Of a DNA stretch of 64,000 nucleotides, positions 11,469 through 25,903 are shown in pieces. This stretch comes from Orbilia blumenaviensis (Eukaryota > Ascomycota > Orbiliomycetes > Orbiliales > Orbiliaceae): NCBI GenBank assembly GCA_036872755.1, contig JAVHNS010000006.1:2108001-2172000 (forward strand), written 5' to 3'. The translations under genes and the position numbers were made by a program. Below the pieces are notes generated by a model. The model saw only the letters and a program-made list of their open reading frames with translations, had not been told where the DNA came from and did no database searches. Numbering within the stretch: the first letter of the stretch is position 1; each line of letters begins with the position of its first letter.

Positions 11469-11555
11469 ATGAGCCCGAAGGACCTACTACGATACCTCTC
11501 TAAGCCCGCTAAGTATGGCTGTCAGTTCTCTCGTCAGCAAAGAACCAAATGTTAA
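11469..11555 (+). promoter_or_regulatory. Upstream ORF in the S-adenosylmethionine decarboxylase leader
   Basis: An ATG at 11469 opens a 28-codon reading frame beginning MSPKDLLRYLSKPAK and ending at TAA 11553-11555, 405 bp before the main AdoMetDC start. It is the first ATG in the late leader, in which no ATG other than those at 11469, 11549 and 11558 precedes the main start. A plausible intron begins inside it (GTATGG at 11513, TTAATAAT branch, AATATAG ending at 11567; 55 nt). If it is removed, the peptide becomes the 17-residue MSPKDLLRYLSKPAKPR and the later ATGs vanish. In plants and mammals AdoMetDC translation is repressed by polyamines through a leader uORF; a similar role here is inference. 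Confidence 0.5.
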
Positions 11556-11959
11556 TAATGAATATAGGCCCAGATAACACCCGTCGAAGGACGTCTATCA
11601 TCACATCAACTTATCTTCTGACCATCAAAATATTTTTTGTAACCTGAACGAGGACCTCCTCGTCTGCTCTTGACCGGTATCGCTTTCCCACGATATCGGC
11701 TTCTTGACGGCGAGGACGGGGCAGCCTAATCGCCAACAATATTCGCTGAACAACTTCTCCTTTCCCCCTCTTAGGTTAGATACCGCATTATCTATCCTAA
11801 GGGTCATCCCATCATTTTCATCGTCTCCTCTGCCTTCCACTTATCCATTTGCCTCAGCTCCCCCCAACAACTTGTCAAAGAGCCCTCTCTCCTCTTAACC
11901 CTTCGACCAAAAACTCTCCTCCCGCCTTCTAGTTTAACAACTTCTCTACTCCCTACAAA

Positions 11960-13491
11960 ATGGTCCAATTCAACCCCGAGGATTACCATAACGAGTCTAC
12001 TCACCTGTCAATCAACCATGAGGCAACTGTTGGTCTTGACTCCACCAATGCTTTTGAAGGTATATTACAACATCGCTTTCGTGTTGAATGTGGTAGAATT
12101 TCCACACTGAGGAAAGAGCCTGGCTAACATTCCTCCCACGCATAGGCCCTGAAAAGCTCCTAGAGGTTTGGTTTGCTGCTTCACCAGCAGAACTTCCATC
12201 TACCTGCGCCCCTGGTGGCCTCAAGGCTGTCCATGAACAGCGATGGAAAGATATGCTGGACTTGGTGAAGTGCAAGGTCTTGTCGGTTGTTGCATCAGAA
12301 GACGTAGATGCCTATCTTCTCAGCGAGAGCAGCATGTTCGTTTTCCCACACAAGCTCATCCTTAAGACTTGTGGCACCACGACTCTTCTGCAAGGCCTTC
12401 CTGATATCCTGGAGATTGCTGCTCTTGAAGCCGGTTTCGCCTATACCCCTTCTAGATCAGGCAAGCGAGCTGCAGCCACCACCTACAGAGTGTTTTACTC
12501 TCGTAAGGCGTTCATGTTCCCTACCAAACAGCTTCACCCTCACCGGAGCTGGAACGATGAAATCGCATGTCTTGATAATATGTTCGTCAAGGGGAGCGCT
12601 TATATGATCGGGAAGATGAATGGTGAACATTGGTATCTTTATACCACATCTCCGAACCAAGAGCTGACTCCTCCTGCATCACCAATCGAGGTCGAGCATG
12701 GCACCAATGGCACCGAAACTAAAATGATGTACTTTCCAAACAGCATCAGGGGAGAAGATGAGACCTTGGAAGTCTTGATGACCGACCTTGACCCTGTCAA
12801 GGCCAAACAGTTCTACCTGGAAAACGCGAGTGCGGTCGCGCATAAACAATTCTTTGGTATGAACGGTTCAGGGAACAATGGATATGTCGCTGAAAGATAC
12901 GGACCAGCGTCCGCTCGTCTCGGAGACAGTGACAGCTCCGACTCCGAGCTTGAATTGGAGTGTCCCGAGGAATTGACGACGGAGGGCCATGCCCTGGGAA
13001 CCGTCGTCGCTGAAGCCTGTGGACTGGTCGACGTCTACCCAAAAAGCAAATTTACAGAAGCTCGCATCGACTCGTACCTTTTCACACCTTGCGGTTTCTC
13101 CGCTAATGCGGTCATCCCGACAGAAACGGATACCCATTATTGGACTGTCCATGTCACCCCTGAGCCACACTGCTCTTATGCTTCGTTCGAGACCAACGTC
13201 CCTGGAAACCAAACCGGTCGTGAGACCGTAGACGTTATCCAGCACGTTGTCGACATCTTCAAGCCAGGGAAATTCTCTGTAACTCTATTCGAAGCCCGTC
13301 CTTTATTCGACCCACGATTCCAGGACGTATCAACCCTCAAGCGATCCAACAGAATGGATAAGATCAAGGGTTATAGACGAGTCGACCGAATCGTCCACGA
13401 CTTGGAGGGCTACGACCTCGTATTTAGGTACTACGAGCGTGAAGACTGGAATGGCCCACTGGGGAAGAACATCGGCTATCACGAATTCTAA
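11960..13491 (+). CDS. SPE2: S-adenosylmethionine decarboxylase proenzyme
   Basis: Exons 11960-12059 and 12146-13491 (481 residues). The enzyme makes decarboxylated AdoMet, the aminopropyl donor for spermidine and spermine synthesis, in the cytosol. The sequence has the proenzyme self-cleavage site LSESSMFV, with cleavage expected between Glu94 and Ser95; Ser95 would become the pyruvoyl group. Cys109 in LKTCGTTTLL lies 14 residues later, the same spacing as the catalytic Ser and Cys of the human enzyme. The FEGPEKLLEVWF motif, with Glu33 and Glu36, spans the splice junction (GAAG|GC), confirming the intron (12060-12145, GTATAT donor). The start ATG sits in CTACAAAATGG, a good context. A Ser/Glu-rich insertion at about residues 300-330 (DSDSSDSELELE) looks like a fungal-specific loop. 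A uORF precedes the gene. Confidence 0.96.
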
Positions 13492-14918
13492 TTCGGAACG
13501 GCTTGACTTCGAAACAGGGCATGTTACTTGGTTTCGTTTCCCTTTGCTCCTTACACATGGTATGGATGCCCAGATTGCTTTTGCGCACCGCCGCTACTGT
13601 GGGTTATAACCCACCCTACTCTACCCCGAATCAGTTTGCTCTTCTCGAGCTTTTTGTTTTTATATAACACTCCCTCAGATCTTGTCGCGCACTAGTATCT
13701 GTTCTATTTTGTTTTTTCTAGTTTAAGAGGTAAATACAATGCATAACATAGCTTGTACACGGTTTAGCTATGTGCATGTACATACTTCGATGGGTCTATT
13801 GCACACAATCACTTGTTCATTAGCAGGCAAGAGAAATACACTTTCCATTGTTCGTTACATCAAACCTAGCTTCAATCCAATTAGAGGTATAAGCTTTTTT
13901 AAATTCTATATCAGTGAGATCGAGAACCGAAGGCCCTTCCGGAACCCCACTACGTTTTAACCGTTTATATAAAACGGCAAACTACCGCGTAGGTACCTTG
14001 ACTGCTAAGCTTAACTAAGTATAAAACAGCGATAATCATGCATCAAGGGCCGGATACCTACAGAACTGAAGTGGAGTAGTGTCTTGAAGTTTCCGCGGGC
14101 GGAATGCACGGCACTTCGCGAAGAGCGGGCCAGGTAGCGACGCAAGTCGGAAGGTGCCTTTTGAAGCTTCAACGGGACACAATAACCTTGAAATATCCAA
14201 GATGGCATGGAAGCTAGAATGCGACATCGGTACTGGAGTCCCTGCAGTCTTATAACCGACTACTAACGAGCTAGCGCCGCCCTCCTCCGCAATGGCGTCT
14301 TAGCGCGTGTTACTTAGTGGTAGCTTGTGTTCCGGCTAGGGCAACGTTCGTCCGAAGGAGCCTGGCCAAAAAAATTCTTTTCGGACTGGGTCCAGATGCA
14401 GGCATCCCGGACGGGCGAATGAGAGGCCATGCTTGCTCATCATGTTGCGATTTCGCAGGCGACCGAAGAGTAATGGAAACTTCAAAAGTGGACACTTGCT
14501 TTCCGGGCTTCTGTAGACTTTCCTTCCACCGCAATTCCCTTCCCGTTCTCGAGTAGTAGAAGTAACGTGTGGCAATATCGATGGCCGGGAGCCTCATGAT
14601 GGATTAATTACCCAAACGCTGCTTTTTCTTCAAACCAACTTACCCAGAGCTCTGTTACGTAGCTGTGTACACCAGTTGAACATTGAGCAAGGTAAGGCTA
14701 ATCTCGAAGGACCCTTTGCCTCGAACAGCGCTCTCTTTGAGCTTTCGAGCTTATAAATATTCCACCCCCGAAGAGGTCTTGCTTCGGGCTAAGATCCTCA
14801 ATATTCCTATCCTATACAGCCTATTAACCGCTTCTTCTCGTTCCTTTTAAATACCTTTAGTGTCCCTGATTCATATCTAAAAAACTTTCTCTTCGAAAAA
14901 AAAAAGTATCTTTGGGCA
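13492..14918. other. Intergenic region AdoMetDC to GTP cyclohydrolase
   Basis: About 1.4 kb. The first part is the AdoMetDC 3' flank with T-rich tracts. Short frames on both strands at 14011-14597 overlap and have no family resemblance, so they are not called. The last 200 bp contain a TATAAATA element and a pyrimidine-rich leader for the next gene. Confidence 0.45.
14752..14759 (+). promoter_or_regulatory. Candidate TATA box of the GTP cyclohydrolase I gene
   Basis: TATAAATA lies 160 bp upstream of the start codon and is followed by a CT-rich stretch (TTCTTCTCGTTCC) where transcription could initiate. This is a sequence match only. Confidence 0.4.
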
Positions 14919-16241
14919 ATGGACTATACACCCCACCAACAACAACCACACCATACCATTCAGACCACAGAATCCCCCAGCGACTCCAATACCTCACCTG
15001 CACTCCAATCCACAATCACAATGACCCAGAACGGTGTCTTTTCCTCTGCATCAGCTCCGGAGCAACAGCAGGAAGCTTCGGCAATTCCACATCCGCCACC
15101 ACATCTCGAGGCAAACCCGTTGTTCAGATCGATAGCGGCAAGCACATCCGTTTATCCACATTTACACCCTCGTCCGCTACAAGATCCTCCGGTGGAAATC
15201 AAAAACGCTATTGTTCCAGTACAACCTCAGACGAGGTTCCAGATCAGTGGCCATGAGTCCTCGGGCGCTTTGAATGCCTATGGCGCTCACACACCTGCTG
15301 TTTCTAGACCGGAAAGCCCTTTTCGGCTGGCGACACCAGTAGACTACGATGGATTAAGCTGGCCGAGTATGTTACACGAAACATCATTGGTTCTATTTCT
15401 ATTTTAGGACTCCCGACTAATTAGGTTACACCAGGTACCGGAACCAGGGCGAGGTTGGACGAGTCTGAGGAGGAGAAAGCCGCACGGATCAAGAAGATGG
15501 CCGGAGCGTGAGTTTTACCTATCAAGCGCAACGCTGGTAGATAGTTCTTAGAGCCAACTCTAACAACATCTTAATTGGGACATAGTATCCAGACTCTCCT
15601 TGAGTGCATTGGCGAAGACCCATCGAGGGAGGGCCTTCTCGCGACACCAGAGCGATACGCCAAGGCTATGCTATACTTCACAAAAGGTTATGAAGAGAAC
15701 CTTAGGGACGTTGTTAACAACGCCGTCTTTACGGAGGATGCGGATGAGTTAGGTATGCTGGAACTTAAAGCTCCGAATTAAAATCGCACGGTCTCTAATT
15801 ATTACCGAATAGTTATTGTCAAGGATATCGACATTTACAGCTTGTGCGAGCACCACTTGGTTCCATTCACCGGAAAGGTACATATGCTCGATATATAAAA
15901 CCTGCGACGCAAACAACGGTTCTAATAATATCTTCTTCTAGATGCACATCGGCTATATACCCAACAACCAAGTCATCGGTCTCTCCAAGCTCGCTCGTAT
16001 CGCAGAAATGTACTCTCGCAGACTCCAAGTCCAAGAGCGCCTCACAAAGCAAGTCGCCCTCGCTATCTCGGAGATTCTCAAGCCCCAGGGCGTGGCTGTA
16101 GTCATGGAGAGCACACACATGTGCATGGTTATGCGCGGTGTTCAGAAGTCTGGCGCTGTCACAACCACCAGCTGCATGCTCGGAAAGATGCGACAGGCAG
16201 CCAAGACTAGAGAGGAATTCCTGAACTTAATCAAGAGGTAG
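14919..16241 (+). CDS. FOL2: GTP cyclohydrolase I
   Basis: Exons 14919-15366, 15435-15507, 15586-15752, 15813-15877 and 15942-16241 (350 residues). It converts GTP to 7,8-dihydroneopterin triphosphate, the first step toward folate and pterins, in the cytosol. The catalytic core covers about residues 150-350: [25 protein letters not shown], then [13 protein letters not shown] with the zinc-binding Cys and the catalytic His pair, [19 protein letters not shown], and [17 protein letters not shown] with the second zinc Cys. Every splice junction restores the expected family sequence (SWPS, AGAIQTLL, ADELVIVKD, FTGKMHIGY). Residues 1-150 are Pro/Gln/Ser-rich and poorly conserved, as in other filamentous fungi. 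A nested in-frame ATG at 15021 is an alternative start. Confidence 0.96.
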
Positions 16242-17186
16242 ATAAACCTCGGGAAAGCATCGTTGCACTCTGTTTTAGCGGCTACTTCAGACGGCTAAAG
16301 GCCATCTCAAGGCGTGGTGTTTTTATTAACGAGCCTTTTTCTTTTTCTCATTTTATTCCCATTTTGATGTTTTCGCAAAGCCGGTTTCAACATTGGGCGG
16401 TACTTTCTACGTTATTTTTTTTTATAACTTCATCGCATCCTTTGAGATATCACGGAGCTGGGGGTGTACGATGTTATATTGCTTTACATTCAACATTATA
16501 GAAAGAGGGCATGCAAGAGCTGGCTACAAGTCGACCCAAAAGAGGATTTACGAATTATGTATAACAAAGGCCTCGCAGTCATTCTCCAAGCCTCCGTCTT
16601 CCGGTGTCGGAAACCAAAAAAGTTCTTGGATTTGTCTTCTGTTTCTTCCTTTTTCTCTATTTCTTCTTTCTTTCTTGATCTAGCATTTATTATATGCACG
16701 GGTCCTCTTTCAACATTGTACCGATGTATTTTATATCTTTTTTTAGGGGGGTGGGGAAGGAGTTCGAACGAAGGTTTCTGGAAGCATGCGCAGGGGAGGC
16801 GTTCATCACGCCTACATATCTGATTTCTCAATGGTGTCCTTGCTTCTTGTGTATCGGTCTTTTTTGTATATAGATTTGCTGATATCAGTATTCAAACCCG
16901 TTATGGCAAGCTCGTGTACGCACAATGAGGAGCACGCTGGTTCGATTGAGTACTTATATTATATTATTCCCTTTCGTTGATATAGAAACTCCTACTTCTA
17001 TAGACGTTGCTCTTGAACAAAACTATTTAATCCACCCACCGACTCCGTAATATAATTCTATCACTATCACCTTTACACCAGCTCACTCTTCACAATACAC
17101 CCTCTACGTCTCTATCCCCTTTTCTTGACCCCCAAATAATCATCACCTTCACCATCTTCAATCATTTATTTTTCGAACCATTGATC
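16242..17186. other. Intergenic region GTP cyclohydrolase to the poly-Arg protein
   Basis: About 0.95 kb. The proximal part is a T-rich 3' flank. From about 17020 it becomes pyrimidine-rich (CACTCTTCACAATACACCC), fitting a 5' leader for the next gene. Overlapping short frames at 16393-16831 are on opposite strands and not supported. Confidence 0.45.
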
Positions 17187-18388
17187 ATGTCGGCCTCTAA
17201 AATACAACATAAGCAACTCAAACCCGCTTCAGGCGAGAGCAACGCCCAGAGAGAAGGGATTGAAATACCAAACATGGCTAACACGCTCGAAAAGTTGGAT
17301 GAAACGATTGAATCGGGTTCCTCCAGCCCCCCAAGTGCCACTATTCGTCGAAGACGTCGCCGTCGCCGTCGCCGTCGCTCCCAGCGTGTCGATGACAGCA
17401 ATGTTCAAGAGGACCTGGAAAAGTCACTTGCTTCAGTTCAACTTGATGACAACAGCTCTGATCAAGGAGGCGTCCGTATCAGTGAGCTAGATCTTCAACC
17501 AGTTGCTACTCCTAAAAATGGCCATAATAAACCAGCTGTTCTCGAAGGGAAGCAAGAGAAGTCAGTTGCTTTTGACGAGAGTCGTTGTGAACAAGGTATA
17601 TACCTCCCCATCTTCTATCTCGATAACTATTAAGCACATTAAAAAAAAAACTTGGACAAAAAGCTTATGTAGCAGAAGCCCCCCATCATCAAGAAAATAG
17701 TGTCCATTCAGTTGCTACAAACGCTCTTGGTCAAGGGGATTCTAGGCTCCAAACTCCAAAGGTCCAAAAACCCAAACCTCAGACACCAAGACGGGCTACC
17801 CCCAAGAGTCCAGCGCCTAAGCACCAGACTCAAACGCCCGCCAAAACTCCAAGGCCACTCCCGCGAGGCCTTGAGACGCCTGATATACCAAGGTCGCAAT
17901 TGAGAAGACCATTTTCTTCCCAAGGCAGCCCAGCCCGGCTCCAGGGCCAGACCAACGCTAGCCAAAGGTTTAGGGACCGACTTTCCGGGTCTCAACAGCT
18001 TGAAACGCCATCGAAACAAACACCAAGACGATTCAACAATTCTGAGAAGAAGAGTGGTAACACTGGGATTCAAGGAAGTGCCGGAAAGTCGGGGCTCACT
18101 ACCCCCTTCACAGCTTCTCCATCTGCTCGACGACACCCAAGGGCCCCTCGCCAACGTATGGAAAGTCATGGACAACAGCAATCTCCAAGTTTCCAGATCG
18201 CTCAACGACCAGCCGAGTTGATTGACCCTGCCGAGAACACCGAGCACATCAAGCATATCGAGTATGTTAAGTCTGCTAAAGCCCCGTCCGCAACGGAGGA
18301 GTGGCTAACCATGCAGGAGACAACTGGACCCTGGAACCCAGTCGCAGTAACCACTGTTACTAGGCCACAGGACCATCGTCCATCCTAA
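17187..18388 (+). CDS. Basic low-complexity protein with an 11-Arg run, function unknown
   Basis: Exons 17187-17595 and 17664-18388 (intron 17596-17663; 377 residues). Splicing joins CAA G|CT and links two frames with the same composition. The N-terminal third has a run of eleven consecutive Arg at about residues 53-63, encoded by mixed CGT/CGC/CGA/AGA codons, then acidic and Ser-rich sequence. Exon 2 is rich in Pro, Thr, Lys and Gln with repeated TP dipeptides (QTPKVQKPKPQTPRRATPKSP), suggesting proline-directed phosphorylation. The C-terminal 60 residues are more mixed (HIKHIEYVKSAKAP, TEEWLTMQETTGPW) and may be a short conserved motif. No domain is recognised. A nuclear or nucleolar location is plausible from the basic runs but is inference. 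Confidence 0.7.
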
Positions 18389-19443
18389 AAGTCTTGATAA
18401 GTGATCTTGCCGTACTTAGATGGTACTATTGATCCCTTGGATTACCACATGAACCATCTCTGCAAGAAAGAAATGGGGCATTGGTAGAGTGCTCAGTCAG
18501 TGGTTCCCTTCTTAATCTCCACCCTCCCCTACAAAAAGAAGACCTCAGTTGATCTGAATTCTAACAGTTGTTTATATTTCTAGATTATGAACCAACGAGT
18601 TTTGAATGGCCTTAGAGCACTTTAAAGCTAGTATTATCTGATTTGGTCAATTTTATTGCAAGGGTTCATGGAATAGCATGGGAGGCGTATGCGGACGGAT
18701 CTTCTTCGACTTTCCCCCAATAACTTCGTTTTTCCCTGTACTACGTTACATTCGCATCCACTACATCCCGTCGTTATCTTGTCTAGCATTATCAGCCATT
18801 ACTTAGGTAGAGCCTTTGTCATTGCAAATTCCATGTACTCTTTAATCTATTCCCTCTAGGCGTTTTGTAACACATCAAAGGTGATCGCCTACAACAAATC
18901 ACCTTAGAGTTCCATCACGGTATTAAAGCTTTACGAATCTAATCGCACCTATTTTTTTTTTTTTAAAACGAAAATATTGCATTGTTACTTGCTTGTTTGG
19001 TACGATAATTCTGCGCTATTAAAATTCATAGCTCATGTCGTAAGTAGTGTATTCGCTGGATGTCGGATACGAGGTGCATAGCGGATTTGTCCTTAGACAA
19101 AACCTAACACAAAAAACCGACGAAGCTAAAAGTAAAAAAACACAGAAGGAAACAGAGTAAAAAGGAAATTAACATGCATGCGTACGATAAAATCATTAAT
19201 GCGAAAAAAAAAAAACAGCCGATTCCGTGACCCCTCTAAAACAGTAAGGAAAAACAGGAAACAAAATCGCCCCGCTTTTGCGACCATATAAACGAGTCCT
19301 GGGTGTCTAAAAGGCTAAAGGGAAAATTCGTTGAGCAACAGGCGGAACATATTAAATGGGATATGAGAAAAGGAAGTCCGGGCAAGAAAGAACTACGCGC
19401 GATAGTCGAGCCAAAATACTAAGGTAGAGATCCAGCAAGTTTA
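18389..19443. other. Convergent 3' region of the poly-Arg protein and malic enzyme genes
   Basis: About 1.05 kb between two convergent genes. It is AT-rich with A/T homopolymers at about 18952-18964 and 19204-19216. No ORF above background and no RNA gene is recognised. Confidence 0.5.
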
Positions 19444-22421
<2,978 letters not shown>

Positions 22422-23149
22422 TTTTTGATCGGTCAGGCAGACGGGAACTATTTAAAAAAATTTTCGTTGAGATGCGATTTGTCCGAAAGAGCTGGTTGTT
22501 CTAAGGAACTTGTGAGTCGTGCTGCAAGGAGAAACTAGAAACTAGGAAAGACCGAAGGGTTCGATTGCGAACTGTTCCGATGGTTCAAGGTACCTGCTTA
22601 CCTCTTGAGAACAGTGGATCAAAAGAACAAAAAAAAACCCGCGTGGAAAGTCCTCAATCCTTGCAAGGGTGTTTCGGAAGACAGAGTGACTAAAACCTAT
22701 GAGATATCAAAGGGATCAATGGCGAATGGAACATCTAGTCAGCAATTGCTTTTTCCTCGTTGCTGGAATGTGATATTGGTCTGGGGGTCAAGCTAGATCT
22801 CCGACGCTGGCTGGATGGATTCCGAAAAATTTCAAAGGGCGGAAGGAAGGGCCAGGGTGGGGAGGCCACAAACCTTGCCTGCACCGTGGAGCTTTTGTGC
22901 TCGTGCTTGAATTGAGATATTAACGGTTGGCGTCTTGGTTTTCAAGGACGTCACGCTAGCAGCAGGTGTTCTTCGTACCGAAGCTATGGGAGAAGAGCAA
23001 AAAGGTACAAACCAGGAAAGTTTAGGATGCCGGTAAAATCTAGAACTTGGAGGTTTTTAAAAAGCCTCGGAGGGTCAAAGGGTGCTTTAAAGAGCCGTAG
23101 GAAGTAGGTTGATGAGGTTTGATGGAAAAGGGTGAAGCCAGAAAGCTAG

Positions 23150-23200
23150 GAGAGAGAGAAGAGTGTCGAGAGAGAGAGGAAGAGAAGGAAAGAGAGAGAG
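23150..23200. repeat. GA-rich purine tract
   Basis: About 50 bp of nearly pure purine with repeated GAGAGA units, about 730 bp upstream of the malic enzyme start. On the coding (minus) strand it reads CTCTCT, like the pyrimidine stretches of fungal promoters. Confidence 0.7.
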
Positions 23201-25694
23201 CGTCAGCAACTCTACCTGAATAATTACCCCACTCGCCGTCAATAAGTTTTACGACACAACGTCGACTGTCTTTCTATTTTTTTTTATTTTTTTGATTATG
23301 TTCTACTCAACAGCGCTACCCAGCCAGCTTACTCGCCGTCGTCAAACAGGACTTGACCCCAAAGCTATTTCCTTTTTCCGCCCATCACCATTTTCAGCTA
23401 CAAACGTACATACGGCCGGCCGAACGAACGTTCGAACGACAGCTGCAAGTGTGAATTCATGCACAAACACCCCAAAGTTTGGTTAGGCCAATTGCCTGCT
23501 CCGGGCGCTTTACAGCCGATGCCTGCAAGGGATTAGCATAGACGAGCCTAAAACTGGATAGCGCAAACAAATGCATCTGGCCTTCTGAGTGGCCGTGAAC
23601 AGGTCCTGATCCATCTGACCGTCACACTTCGTCTCAAATTTTATGTAACAGAATACCAGAAGTTCTCCAGCTTGCAGCTCAACGTTGAGATCGAGGCCTA
23701 CGTTTATGATGAAGTTGCCTTGGATCCCCTTTTTGGCCTCGCCGTCCTGCCGATGGTCTGTTGTTAGCTTTTACAGAACAGGCGAACGTAACAGCTAATC
23801 TAACTAATGGTATGCAAACAGGCTGGAAGCTCGTGTCGAGGGCCTGACAATCGGACCTCCATTACGTATCCACATTTTCACTTTCACTTTCACTAACCAA
23901 CTCATGCAAATGTCACAATATTGGCTCGTTTGTTTCAATTGCGCAGAAGCAACATGAAACTTTAGCCTCGCCGAATCCATGTCTTAACATCTTCAATTGT
24001 CTTTTCGCTTACATCGCCATCTTCATGTCGTCCCCATGAAGATACCCCGAAAAGTATCCCGTTTCGTGTTTTTTCACTTCTGGCTATTCTAGAAGCCGCG
24101 GGAATTTCACCGGCGTAATATTTACTAATATATACCAAACTTGTTTATTTCGAGATATTAATTTTGGAAGAAAATTTTTCATCCCATTTCTGCTCCACAA
24201 TAACATGTAATTGCGAAATAATCCATCTATCCCGGCGTTCACAAAACCCAACTGCACATACTGGGCAGAATTTTGCCCGCCGATATACGACTGCATGCAT
24301 CGAATATGTCCGAGTCTTTCGGTTAATCGGGTAACTGCAGTTACTACAATTGGAGCGGCGATTGATCATTTCTGATAACCGGGCAAATCTCTTGGTCCTG
24401 CACATTTCACATGAACATCCTACATCCGTTTGTCCTACCTACAGACGTTACATATACGAAATAGATATAGTCCCGTCGTTTTTAGGTTTCCGAAGGGAGC
24501 CTGCTTACCCGTCTACAGGTACTTACGTATCAGATATCAGTAGAGCGTTTAGTCGCCCCGATAATCGGACTGGTTGAGTGACTCAGTTGCAACGCTCAAC
24601 CGATTTTTACCTTGGTTATGCTCACTGCATACCTGTTAACCTGGGTTACACATGAAGAATCGAGACATGCTAAGGGGACAAGTTCACAAGTCCATGTCTA
24701 CATTTACTAGGCCTCGACAAAATCCACGAGATCCTGTTTACACTAGCTGACTGGCTATCGGAAGAACTCGGGACAATAACCACCACCACGCTTGTGGCGA
24801 TGGGGACCTGGCTAAGCCCGCTTTTTGCAGTGAGAAAAAAGCAAATGCTTGCGTTTTTTTTAAAAAACAAATTCAAACCAACATCGTATTCTCACAGGTC
24901 GCCATCCAATTTTGTATTTTATTTCTTTATTACTGGTAATGCCGGTGAACACTTTTTTCCTTTGGGCGTTTCGGAAAAATCGCGCAAAGAAACATTTTCG
25001 GCCTTCTTGGGGACCTTAAAGGCTTAGTTCCCGCAACTTAGTACCAGGGTGGGGGGGCTGGCCTCAAATGGAGAAAGATGTCTGCCGACAATATCGTGCA
25101 TGCGCAAGGCAGGAAAATATTGCAGTGTCGCATTGAAAGGGAGCCTACATAGGTACCAGCTACTGTGGGATTTTAGACCCCCAAATTCTACAATATTGGA
25201 ACCTCCAGATACGAAATATTAGCCGAGTTTAAGGGACCAATGTTGCAAAAGAAATTCTGCTTTGGAAGCCACGGTAGAGCTGTGGCTCGGATTCAAAGCT
25301 GTCTCGTAAACCAGAAGATAAATGTGTGAAGCGAAGAAAGGTTTTATATACAAAAAAATAATTGGTAAGTAAAGTGAAGCTAGAGGACGCTGTAGCCATG
25401 ATATACGCCTGCTTAGAAATTCAATACTCAAGAAAGTAAAGGCCCCGCTTGGTACTTAGTAAAATAACAAGGAAAAATAAAATAAAAAAAGTAACAGCCT
25501 GTTTGATCTCCAAAGATGTGCCTAGCCGAGGTAGACAGATATATTATGAAATGTAATGGAGAGGTATAATATATAAAACCGGGGAAGGGACGGCCGTATA
25601 GAATCTAGTCCTACCCGATGTATTCGGTGGTCAAGGGAATGAGAAGAAACCATTAAAAAGCCAGTGGACGACGCTCAAGCTTTTGTCATGAGGG

Positions 25695-25716
25695 AAAAAA
25701 AAAAAAAAAAAAAAAA
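25695..25716. repeat. 22-nt A homopolymer
   Basis: A run of 22 A on the plus strand, in the 3' flank of the minus-strand 1257-residue protein gene. It is part of a purine-rich AAGAAAGAAAAAAG neighbourhood. Confidence 0.85.
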
Positions 25717-25903
25717 TAAGAAAGAAAAAAGATAATAGTGATAACAAGGAAAGAAAAGAAATGGGAGAAATATTTAAGGAAACTCGTTCAAACCGTATAC
25801 CGCTCAAGGATATTAAATCAATAAGGAAATGGTAGTGTGAAAAGAATGAATGACATTGGAGATCAATGCCTTAAAGTAACTATACGGATATCAGCAATGT
25901 TTC

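Larger units (their letters stand above)
22422..25903. other. 3.5-kb gene-free stretch upstream of malic enzyme
   Basis: This is the longest stretch without a supported gene. The part next to malic enzyme (22422-23220) probably carries its promoter and leader and includes a GA-rich block. From 23500 to 25900 I see only short overlapping frames on both strands, AT-rich patches and a 22-nt A run. No transposon terminal repeats, tRNA or conserved protein fragment was recognised. The left-hand end near 25720-25903 is the 3' flank of the next minus-strand gene. Confidence 0.45.
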
